Source: JASHVB01 sp963762885 (lineage in GTDB: Bacteria; Pseudomonadota; Alphaproteobacteria; Acetobacterales; Acetobacteraceae). Taken from it: 64,000 nucleotides of DNA. The stretch spans positions 62,001 through 126,000 of the forward strand of contig CAVXNH010000089.1 of NCBI GenBank assembly GCA_963762885.1, written 5' to 3'. The stretch's first letter is position 1, and each line of letters begins with the position of its first letter. Of this stretch, positions 38,462-46,085 are shown one piece after another. A program made the translations under genes and the position numbers. Under the pieces are notes generated by a model. It had not been told where the DNA came from. It searched no databases and saw only the letters and a program-made list of their open reading frames with translations.

Positions 38462-39417
38462 ACGACCCCATCACCATTCTTGCGACGGTGTTCACCGCGG
38501 CAGCGCTGATCTTCGGGGCGGGCGCGCTGGTGATGACGCTGCGCGGATGGGCGGCGCGAAGCCTCGAGCACCGCGTGCTGGCGGTTTCCAGCGAAGCAGT
38601 GGGCGGGCGGGACGCGATCGACAATTCGCCGCTCGGCTGGCTGCGGCGCTTGCTGGGCTGGATCGGCGCGACGGTACGCGGGACGCGGTTCTACTCCGAA
38701 CGGGACATTCTGGCCCTGGAGGGCATGATTTCCGCCAGCGGCTTCCGGACGAATGCGGTGCTGCCGGTCGTGCTGGGCATCAAGGTCGTCGCGGCCGTAG
38801 GAATTCCGCTGGCGGCAATCGTATACGGGCGGCTTGCGGACATCACCAGTTCGCATCTGCTGCTGCTGATCTTCGTCTCGGTGCCGTTGGGACTGATGGG
38901 CCCGGAGTGGGGTCTGACATTGTTGCGCCGGCCCTATCTCGCCGCGCTGCGGCGTGGGGTACCGGATGCGCTGGACCTGCTGGTGGTGTGCAGCGAGGCC
39001 GGCATGGGGTTGGAGAGCGCGCTGGAGCATGTGAGCCAGGAGATCCAGCACTCGAATCCCGCCATCTCGGTGGCGCTGGCCAAGCTGCTGGACGAGCTGC
39101 GCGTGCTGCCGGACCGGCGCGACGCATTTCGCAACTTCGCGGAGCGTACCGGCGTGGATGGTGCGCGGCGGGTCGCCACGATGCTGGGACAGTCGATGCA
39201 GTACGGCACGCCACTCAGCCAGGCGTTGCGCACCGTCGCGATCGATCTGCGCCGCGAGCGGATGATCGCGTTGGAGGCCAAGGCGGTCCGGCTGCCGGTC
39301 TTGCTGGTGCTGCCGCTGATCCTGTTCATCATGCCATCGCTGTTCATCGTTCTCGCCGGCCCGGCGGTGCTACAACTGATGGATGCGCTGCATAAGGCTG
39401 TCATGCACGCGCACTGA
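38458..39417 (+). CDS. tadC: Pilus assembly inner-membrane protein TadC
   Basis: A 319-residue GspF-type protein paralogous to TadB, with PDALDLLVVCSEAGMGLESALEHVSQEI and TMLGQSMQYGTPLSQALRTVAIDLR. It starts at TTG overlapping the tadB stop, so translation is coupled. It forms the inner-membrane platform with TadB. Confidence 0.92.
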   Translation: MNDPITILATVFTAAALIFGAGALVMTLRGWAARSLEHRVLAVSSEAVGGRDAIDNSPLGWLRRLLGWIGATVRGTRFYSERDILALEGMISASGFRTNAVLPVVLGIKVVAAVGIPLAAIVYGRLADITSSHLLLLIFVSVPLGLMGPEWGLTLLRRPYLAALRRGVPDALDLLVVCSEAGMGLESALEHVSQEIQHSNPAISVALAKLLDELRVLPDRRDAFRNFAERTGVDGARRVATMLGQSMQYGTPLSQALRTVAIDLRRERMIALEAKAVRLPVLLVLPLILFIMPSLFIVLAGPAVLQLMDALHKAVMHAH

Positions 39418-39432
39418 TTGGAGACGATTCGA

Positions 39433-40206
39433 ATGGAACGGCGTGGGCTGAAGACTGTGCTGGCCTCCGCGGCGGCCTGCTGGTTGCTGGCCAGTTGTGC
39501 GGGGCAGCAGGCTGACGGCGGGCAGCAATCGTCGCTGAATGCCGAATCGCGCCTGCGGGTCGCGGCAGCGGCCGAGGCGTCGGGCGACCGAGGCATGGCG
39601 GCGTCGATGTATGCAGCCGCGGCGGCCGCGGCCCCGGGCAACACCCAGACCCAGCTTGTCTGCGCCGAGGGCCTGGCCCGCAACGGCAAGATCGAGGATG
39701 CCTCGGCATTGCTCGCGCGCCGGCTCAAGACTACGCCGAGGGACCCGCAGGTTCTGGGCACGCTGGGGGCGATCCAGGTCTTGGCAGGTCAGCCGTCGCT
39801 GGCAATCCAGACGCTGTCGGAGGTGTTGCAGGTGAAGCCGGACGACGTGAAGGCGCTGGCCAACAAGGCGATCGCGCTGGACGAGTTGCGGCGGCATGAC
39901 GAGGCGCAGCGGATCTATCGGCAGGCGCTGGCACTGGCGCCGGGGGATCCGGCGATCAGCAACGACCTCGCGCTGTCGCTTATGCTATCGGGTCAGCCAG
40001 AGGAGGCGCGGCGCGTGCTGTCGCCGTTCCGCGATGTGGACGGGCTGCCGGAGCGGATGCGGATCAACCTGGGCATTCTGGATGCGGCGGGCGGCCACGC
40101 GGAGGAAGCGCAGGAACTGCTCGGGTCGCGGATTGGCGCGGCCGACCTGGCGGCGCTGACCCAGGCGATCGGCAAGGAAAGCGGGATGGAGGTGCGGCGG
40201 CCCTAA
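39433..40206 (+). CDS. tadD: TadD-like TPR lipoprotein
   Basis: A 257-residue lipoprotein with signal VLASAAACWLLASC (lipobox) and about five TPR motifs (RGMAASMYAAAAAAAPGN; QTLSEVLQVKPDDVKALANKAIALDELRRHDEAQRIYRQALALAPGDPAI). TadD is required for Flp pilus biogenesis, probably for secretin assembly. ATG 39433 follows a weak GGAGA site; a TTG at 39418 is possible. Last gene of the rightward Tad arm. Confidence 0.9.
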   Translation: MERRGLKTVLASAAACWLLASCAGQQADGGQQSSLNAESRLRVAAAAEASGDRGMAASMYAAAAAAAPGNTQTQLVCAEGLARNGKIEDASALLARRLKTTPRDPQVLGTLGAIQVLAGQPSLAIQTLSEVLQVKPDDVKALANKAIALDELRRHDEAQRIYRQALALAPGDPAISNDLALSLMLSGQPEEARRVLSPFRDVDGLPERMRINLGILDAAGGHAEEAQELLGSRIGAADLAALTQAIGKESGMEVRRP

Positions 40207-41063
40207 GCGACTGCGGTGCTGCCGGGGCGTTGGCCGCGGCGGCGAAGCCTGACGGCGCCGAGCAGTGAGGCCGCGACGCCCAGGAGCACGAGGCTAGCGG
40301 GTTCGGGCGCCGGGGTGAGGGTCACTGTCAAGGAAAACAAGCCGATCTGAGGACTGGCGACGTCAGGCGGCGATGACGAATTCAAGCCGGGATAGCCGAG
40401 TTCGCCAGGAAGAGTATCAAGCGCGCCTGCGAATGTCGCCAGCAGATCGGAAATCGCCAGCGTGTAGTTGCCGGCCGCCGTAATATCTCCATCAAGCAAG
40501 CCAGTGCCATACGTACCGAAAGGGACCACCTCTGTCGTTGGGCCGGGCGGGGTGAGCGGATATCCTGGAATCGCGGGTCCGTAACCGTCCAGGGAATCAT
40601 TCGTCGGGTCCGGGTACAGGGCAATGGTGCTATTCGCGGGGCTCTTAAGGACGGGCACCCAGACGTCGCCCGTCCCCGTATAATTCGGATTGCCTTGGAT
40701 GCCGATACCGATGAGCCAGTATTGACCACTTGGTGGGGCCGGAATCGTCAAGTCAATCAGGCCGTTGGACGTAATCGGACCGGCACCCGTATACAATGAA
40801 TTTGGACCGTAAACCGGAGGAATCGGGGGGTTGTGGGTGGGGTGTCCAGGAGTGATAAGTGTTGAAAAGGTAGCGGCATTCGGACACGCGTTTGATGGGG
40901 GAGATGGCTCGCCGATGTATGCTGGGGCGCAAAGTCCACCAAAGAACGGCACAGCCGAATACGTTTCATAGTTCGAAGGACCGAGGAGCGTGATCGTCTG
41001 CGCGCGCGCCGCGGCCACATCGAGGCTCAGGAGTGCCGCCGCCGCCAAGAGAATCCGCTTCAT
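40203..41063 (-). CDS. PEP-CTERM sorting-domain surface protein
   Basis: A 286-residue secreted protein: signal peptide (MKRILLAAAALLSLDVAAARA), a polar Pro/Gly/Ser/Asn-rich middle with no recognised domain, and a C-terminal sorting tail of PEP motif (PAPEPASLVLLGVAASLLGAVRL) plus basic cluster RLRRRGQR. Such proteins are recognised by exosortase and exported, often with exopolysaccharide. No exosortase gene is in the window. It is convergent with tadD, overlapping its end by four bases. Confidence 0.85.
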   Translation of the reverse strand: MKRILLAAAALLSLDVAAARAQTITLLGPSNYETYSAVPFFGGLCAPAYIGEPSPPSNACPNAATFSTLITPGHPTHNPPIPPVYGPNSLYTGAGPITSNGLIDLTIPAPPSGQYWLIGIGIQGNPNYTGTGDVWVPVLKSPANSTIALYPDPTNDSLDGYGPAIPGYPLTPPGPTTEVVPFGTYGTGLLDGDITAAGNYTLAISDLLATFAGALDTLPGELGYPGLNSSSPPDVASPQIGLFSLTVTLTPAPEPASLVLLGVAASLLGAVRLRRRGQRPGSTAVA

Positions 41064-41274
41064 CTCAAAAGTCCCATTTCCAAACCGGCGATCAGCCAAT
41101 GCGATTGATCCACCGCTCCAATGGGGAAGTTAACGGGAATTAGCCGAGGGCGTCAACGGCTTTTCCGCGAGACTTGTATCTAAATTAACGCGAAATGACT
41201 CATCTGGAAGGCCATTAAGTCCACGACCCAGGGCATAACTCCATGTGGGGAGAGTATATCATCATTCTGAGATA

Positions 41275-43086
41275 TCAGTCGGATATTTTATACAAGACGT
41301 AGCCAGACGCATCGCTCCGCCCAACCTGCGTCAGCCATGGCGGGGGTTCCTGGCGCGACAACCGATCCCACAGCGTGTCGCGGGGCAGATCGTGAAGGTC
41401 GAAGCCGCGGGCCGCGTTGCGGCAGAACAGGACGACCGAGGCCCGGGTCGCTCGCACCTCCTCCGGGGGAACCGTGCCATCGGAGCGACTCCCCCATGCC
41501 GCGCGCAGGCGCAGGAACGCGTCCGGATCGCGGTGGTAGAGCGATCCGACCGTCAGCAAGCGGGTACGATAGAGAATCTCCGGCGTGTCGTTGACATCGG
41601 CCAGTACGACCTGGCCGGCGTACGGCGCCAGCATCGGCGCCGCTGCCTGGAGATTGCAGGTGCCTCCCGGAGGCGCCGCCGTGGCGGTGCCGGCCAGCGC
41701 GTGGTGGACGGCCAAGGGCGCCAGGATCAGCCCGAGCAACAGCGCGAGCCTCGCGGCTGCCGCCAGCGCCGGCACCGAGCGGTCCAGTCGCCGGCTGATC
41801 AGGGTGATGGCGATCGGCACCATCGCCGCCCCAGCGCAGGCCGAATAGATGGAGAAGCGCCGATGCTGCACGCCCAGCACCAGCAACAGCACGAAGCAGA
41901 ACGCGACGTAGCCCCAGCCGAGCGAGCGGTAGCGCACGGCCAGCGCGGCGGCGAACACCGTGCCGAACAGGCCTGTGACCAGGAACAGGCCCGCGTCAGT
42001 GAACGTTCGGATGGGCCGCATCTCGGCGGTGATATCGAAGATGGCGTGCGCCTGTTCGGGGGTCAGAACGCCGTTGGGGCCTCGCAGCACGGCCGGACAG
42101 AGGGCAAGCCAGAGCAAGCCGCACGCGGCTGCGACTCCGCAACCAAGCACGGCGCGGGTCGGCCGGGACAGAAGCAGCCGGTCAAGGGCCAGGAGCGACC
42201 AACCGATGACCGCGCAGAGCAGCGCGAGGATCAGCCAGGCGGCCGACAGCCGGTCGATTTCGATGGCGGCGTAACTGCTCGATGGTGGATCCACCGCCAA
42301 CGCCAGGGCGACGACCACGGCCAGGCTGGTGCCGGCGGCGGCGCAGCCCTCGGCCCAGGAACGCCGGTCGGGCTGGATCAGCCAGCCTGCGCCGGCCGCA
42401 CCGAATGCCAGCAGCGCGAGCGGCATGACCTCCGGGCTGATCCACACACCGAACCCGGTCCAGATGCCGAGCATCACTCCGGCACCGGCACCCTGCCTTC
42501 CGATGCGCGCCCCCCAGCCGGCGCACATGACGGCTGAAAGGGCGACGAGGATGTGGTGGTGCACCACGCCCGGCATCGCGTAGCCGATCACCGGCATTGC
42601 CAGCGCTCCGCACAGCGCTGCGGTCCAGCGGGATCCGGCGTCGCTCCACGGTGCGCCGGCCCAGGCCAGTGCCACGCCGAGCAGACCGGCGCTCAGCGGG
42701 CCAAGTGCAATGCCGGCCCAGCGCGGCGCCTCATGCTCGCCCAGCAGCGGCGAGAGCGGTGTCGCCAACAGGAGCAGGATGCTGTCGAGCAGGTGCGACC
42801 AGTGAAGCAGGGTGCCGGCGCCGGAGGCGTCGCGCGCTACGACGTCGATCGGCGCGTGCTGCCGGACGATGTCCTCCAGGCGCACGAGTCGCATGTAGCT
42901 GTCGGGGTTGAGCAACGCACCGTTGCGCAGGGATTTGAATTGAAAGGACCCGATTGCGACGTCGATTGTCAATGCGAGACCGAAACATGCTATTGCCTGC
43001 AAAAAGGAGAAGCGGGCGATGACGTCCGGTCGAATCGATGCACGTTGAGGGGCCGGTATGTCGTTGTCTAGCAAGGAACTTGCCAA
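41275..43086 (-). CDS. Polytopic GT-C/STT3-like membrane protein
   Basis: A 603-residue inner-membrane protein with about eleven hydrophobic segments and a C-terminal periplasmic domain. The first loop carries NPDSYMRLVRLEDIV and LLHWSHLLD, the pattern of bacterial STT3-related GT-C proteins in which an acidic residue of the first loop is catalytic. It may transfer a sugar or oligosaccharide from a lipid carrier to a protein or polymer. It stands alone but beside the Tad and PEP-CTERM genes, so a glycosylation role at the surface is possible. Function inferred. Confidence 0.6.
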   Translation of the reverse strand: MASSLLDNDIPAPQRASIRPDVIARFSFLQAIACFGLALTIDVAIGSFQFKSLRNGALLNPDSYMRLVRLEDIVRQHAPIDVVARDASGAGTLLHWSHLLDSILLLLATPLSPLLGEHEAPRWAGIALGPLSAGLLGVALAWAGAPWSDAGSRWTAALCGALAMPVIGYAMPGVVHHHILVALSAVMCAGWGARIGRQGAGAGVMLGIWTGFGVWISPEVMPLALLAFGAAGAGWLIQPDRRSWAEGCAAAGTSLAVVVALALAVDPPSSSYAAIEIDRLSAAWLILALLCAVIGWSLLALDRLLLSRPTRAVLGCGVAAACGLLWLALCPAVLRGPNGVLTPEQAHAIFDITAEMRPIRTFTDAGLFLVTGLFGTVFAAALAVRYRSLGWGYVAFCFVLLLVLGVQHRRFSIYSACAGAAMVPIAITLISRRLDRSVPALAAAARLALLLGLILAPLAVHHALAGTATAAPPGGTCNLQAAAPMLAPYAGQVVLADVNDTPEILYRTRLLTVGSLYHRDPDAFLRLRAAWGSRSDGTVPPEEVRATRASVVLFCRNAARGFDLHDLPRDTLWDRLSRQEPPPWLTQVGRSDASGYVLYKISD

Positions 43087-43245
43087 TCAAGCGGTGGATT
43101 GATGAGGAAAACGTGATTGGGTCATAACATCACAACATGACGGGTTTGCGGACTCACTAAGGAGAAGCAACCTATTTGTTAATCTTCCTGGCGTTAAATA
43201 ATGACGCGCCCGTGGTTGAGCTGCCATGCGGGCAGGACAGGTGCC

Positions 43246-43707
43246 ATGCTGCACGTTGTAACCATACTGGGTATTGCCGGTCCATTCGTGCTCGATCACC
43301 GGGTTGCCCTGGCATTCAGATTCTGGCTCCGGACCGTGTTGCATCTTGCATTGGCATTGGGCATTGCGGCCATGGTTTACGGGTTGATCCTGCTCGCGAT
43401 CATCGAGACTTACCCGCCCAGCGGATCGTTGGCGACGGTGCTGTATGGTTTTGGCCTGGGACTTGCCGGGCTGTTGGCGATTTGCGGCGGGACGCTGATC
43501 GCGCCGGAGCGGCTGGCGAAGGTCACATTCATGGCAACCGCTGGTCTGGCGGTGCTGCTGCCGCTCGGTCTGTATGTCCAGATGGCGGCGAGCGGCGACG
43601 TGCGGGTGGGGTACCTGCTGTATCTCGTGGGCGGCTTCGCAGGTACTATCGTGGCGATGCGGCTGATGCCTTGGGCGCACGCTGAGCCGAAGGCGTCCGG
43701 CGTCTGA
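43246..43707 (+). CDS. Small four-helix membrane protein, unknown function
   Basis: A 153-residue protein with four hydrophobic segments (roughly residues 28-52, 63-83, 92-115, 124-143) and short polar loops. No family recognised. The start is uncertain: ATG 43201 would add 15 residues lacking membrane character. It is divergent from the GT-C-like gene. Hydrophobic periodicity supports a real product. Confidence 0.55.
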   Translation: MLHVVTILGIAGPFVLDHRVALAFRFWLRTVLHLALALGIAAMVYGLILLAIIETYPPSGSLATVLYGFGLGLAGLLAICGGTLIAPERLAKVTFMATAGLAVLLPLGLYVQMAASGDVRVGYLLYLVGGFAGTIVAMRLMPWAHAEPKASGV

Positions 43708-43822
43708 CGGCACGGCGGGTCGGCCGCGCCGGACGGTGGCCAACTCGCAATGACAGTTCTGGCCGAGGTAGCTTTCGCCCAGGCCGCTTTGGCCCAGGTG
43801 GTGACGCGATAGCGTCAAACCG

Positions 43823-44641
43823 CTAAAGCGCCACTTCGACGCACACCGGCACGTGGTCGGATCCTTGCGGCCAGTCGCGCGCATCTTTGAGGATGACGTG
43901 CCGCTTCAGCGCGCCCTGGAGGTCGGGCGTCACCCAGACATGGTCCAGCCGCCGCCCGCGATCCGATATGCGCCAGTCGCGGTTGCGATACGACCACCAC
44001 GTGTAGAGCTTCTGGTCGTTCGGCACGAAATGCCGCAGCGCATCGACGAAGCCGGCGTTCAGCCAGGCGGTCAGCCCCTCCACTTCCGGCGGCGTATGGC
44101 TGACCACGTTGAGCAATTGCTTGTGGCTCCAGACATCATGCTCCAGCGGCGCGATGTTGAGGTCGCCGACGATCACCGAGCGGCGCAAGCCCGACCGTGC
44201 GGCAAACCAGTTGCGCGTCTCAGCGATGAAGTCGAGCTTGTGGCCGTATTTGACGTTCTGCGTCCGGTCCGGGATGTCGCCGCCGGCCGGCACATAGAAG
44301 TTGTGTAGTTCGATCGGGCCACCCTTGGCGTCCACCTCCACCGCGATGTGGCGGCAGTCGCTCTTGGCGCACCAGTCGGGCGCAATGTCGTGCAAGGCGA
44401 TGGGGCGGCGCGAGAAGATCGCCACGCCGTTGTAGCCCTTCATCCCGCGGAACACGGCATACGGATAGCCGAGTATGCCGGGCGCATCCCTGGGGAACAG
44501 CTCGTCGACGACCTTGGTCTCTTGCAGGCAGATCACATCAGGATCGAGCGCGGCGACCAGCTCTTTCAGCAGACCCAGCCGCAGCCGCACCGAGTTGATG
44601 TTCCAGGTGGCGACCCGGAGGGAGCCGCGCCGTGCCGCCAT
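43823..44641 (-). CDS. xthA: Exodeoxyribonuclease III
   Basis: A 272-residue AP endonuclease/3'-5' exonuclease of the exonuclease III family. Metal and catalytic residues are visible in ATWNINSVR, CLQETKV, YNGVAIFS, VIVGDLNIAP, RRLDHVWV and SDHVPVCVEV (terminal catalytic His). It repairs abasic and oxidised DNA. Its ATG overlaps the preceding FAH gene's stop (TGATG), so the two are co-transcribed. Confidence 0.93.
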   Translation of the reverse strand: MAARRGSLRVATWNINSVRLRLGLLKELVAALDPDVICLQETKVVDELFPRDAPGILGYPYAVFRGMKGYNGVAIFSRRPIALHDIAPDWCAKSDCRHIAVEVDAKGGPIELHNFYVPAGGDIPDRTQNVKYGHKLDFIAETRNWFAARSGLRRSVIVGDLNIAPLEHDVWSHKQLLNVVSHTPPEVEGLTAWLNAGFVDALRHFVPNDQKLYTWWSYRNRDWRISDRGRRLDHVWVTPDLQGALKRHVILKDARDWPQGSDHVPVCVEVAL

Positions 44642-45327
44642 CAGGCGATGCGGGTCCGGACCGTGCCGACGCCCTCGACAACGCCTTCCAGCAGATCGCC
44701 GCGTTGCACCGCCGCGACGCCTTCGGGCGTGCCGGTGAAGATCAGGTCGCCGGGGGCCAGCCGCACCAGGCGCGACAGGTAGGCGATCGTCTCCGGGATG
44801 TCCCAGATCATCTTTGACAGGTCAGAGGTCTGGCGGACCGTGCCGTTGACCTTGAGCTCGATCAGGCCCTTCGCCGGGTTGCCGATCTTCGCCGCGGGCA
44901 CCATGAGGCCGATGGGGGCCGAGGCGTCGAAGCCCTTGCCCATGTCCCAGGGCTTTCCCTCCTTCTTCGCCTGGTTCTGCAAGTCGCGCCGGGTCATGTC
45001 CAACCCGGCGGCATAGCCCCAGACGTGACGCAGGGCGTCGGCTTCCTGGATGTCGGCGCCGCCCTCGCCGAGTGCGACGACCAGTTCCATCTCGTGGTGC
45101 AGGCTGTTGGACTGCGGCGGATAGGGCATGTCGGCGCCGTTCACCACCAGGGCGTCGGCGGGCTTCATGAAGAAGAACGGGGGTTCGCGATCGGGGTCGC
45201 TGCCCATTTCGCGCGCATGCTCTGCATAGTTGCGGCCGACGCAGAAGACGCGGCGGACCGGGAAGGCGCCGCCGCCGGCGACCGGGACCGAGACGATTGC
45301 CGGAGGGGGAATGACGAAGTCGGCCAT
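44641..45327 (-). CDS. FAH-family hydrolase, fumarylpyruvate hydrolase-like
   Basis: A 228-residue protein of the fumarylacetoacetate hydrolase superfamily. VRRVFCVGRNYAEHAREMG, PPFFFMKPADALV, LHHEMELVVALGE (metal-binding HxExE), GYAAGLDMTRRDLQ and IFTGTPEGVAAV match fumarylpyruvate hydrolases closely. These complete gentisate degradation by giving fumarate and pyruvate. ATG 45327 was chosen as the family start; the frame extends further upstream. The matching gentisate dioxygenase is 44 kb away. An FNR-like site lies 74 bases upstream. Confidence 0.85.
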   Translation of the reverse strand: MADFVIPPPAIVSVPVAGGGAFPVRRVFCVGRNYAEHAREMGSDPDREPPFFFMKPADALVVNGADMPYPPQSNSLHHEMELVVALGEGGADIQEADALRHVWGYAAGLDMTRRDLQNQAKKEGKPWDMGKGFDASAPIGLMVPAAKIGNPAKGLIELKVNGTVRQTSDLSKMIWDIPETIAYLSRLVRLAPGDLIFTGTPEGVAAVQRGDLLEGVVEGVGTVRTRIA

Positions 45328-45400
45328 GCAGGGTGCATCCTGTTGCGGAAGGAGAGCTGACATTAGCGGGCGGGTGGAGTGGGGGAAAGTGCGCTCCTCA

Positions 45401-45414
45401 TTGACCTGGATCAA
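45401..45414 (-). promoter_or_regulatory. FNR/FixK-type palindrome upstream of the FAH-xthA operon
   Basis: TTGACCTGGATCAA is close to the CRP/FNR-superfamily consensus TTGAT-N4-ATCAA. It lies 74 bases upstream of the FAH start, a distance compatible with activation. A second site of the same type is at 52508. Prediction from sequence only. Confidence 0.45.
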
Positions 45415-45497
45415 GTTGGATCGCGGCCGGCTGCAGCCGCTTTGGGTGGTTTGCCGACCTTTCACATTCTCCGCGTCGCCGGCCGACGGCACATCAA

Positions 45498-45964
45498 TCA
45501 CCGACGGCGACCGCGAATCGCGCTCCCTGAAAGCCTCAGCGAGGCTTGCAGGACCGCGAAGAGGAACGCCGTGGTCAGTCCAAAGAAATCACACCGTTCA
45601 GCGCCTCAAGCGCACCCATCATCCGCCAATGTGGCGCCAACATCAGCTCGTTGTGACCATACGTAGTCATCGCCTCGAGGGAGTACAGAGTTGCGGACCC
45701 AAGATCCGTCATCGCGCCCAACAGCAAATACGCAAGCGCCCAGAGGCCAGTCTCAAATCCATGCAGTACGACTAACGCCAGGGCAGCAGCGCTGATTATA
45801 GATATAAACTGAAAGAAGAAGTGCCGACGGTCGTCATACCACCTCAGAATGAGGCGGATTGCATGCCGAATTGCGAACAGGCCAAGCGAATGGATGAGGG
45901 TAGTGAGGAGGAGTATCGGCATACTCCACATCCAGTCCGCGGCCCAAGGAGTGGTCAGGGTCAT
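45498..45964 (-). CDS. Small ion-channel-like membrane protein, frameshifted
   Basis: A short protein with N-terminal helix (PILLLTTLIHSLGLFAIRH), second helix (FFFQFISIISAAALALVVLHGFE) and a pore-like segment AMTTYGHNELMLAPHWRMMGALEALNGVIS. The frame stops at 45575. One missing base in the TTTCTTT run restores FGLTTAFLFAVLQASLRL, the expected last helix, ending at 45498. The layout resembles two-TM potassium-channel-like proteins, but the filter reads TTYGHN rather than TxGYGD. Alternative: unrelated four-TM membrane protein. Confidence 0.6.
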
Positions 45965-46085
45965 ACGAATCTCCGGTTTGGCGTGGCAAGCGGCGCTGCA
46001 CCGACAAGCACGTCGCCTCCCTCTCTCCGAACCCTTCGTCCCCGAACTTCGTGAGCGTGCGAAGAGGCAAAGCCCTGCTGGCCGG

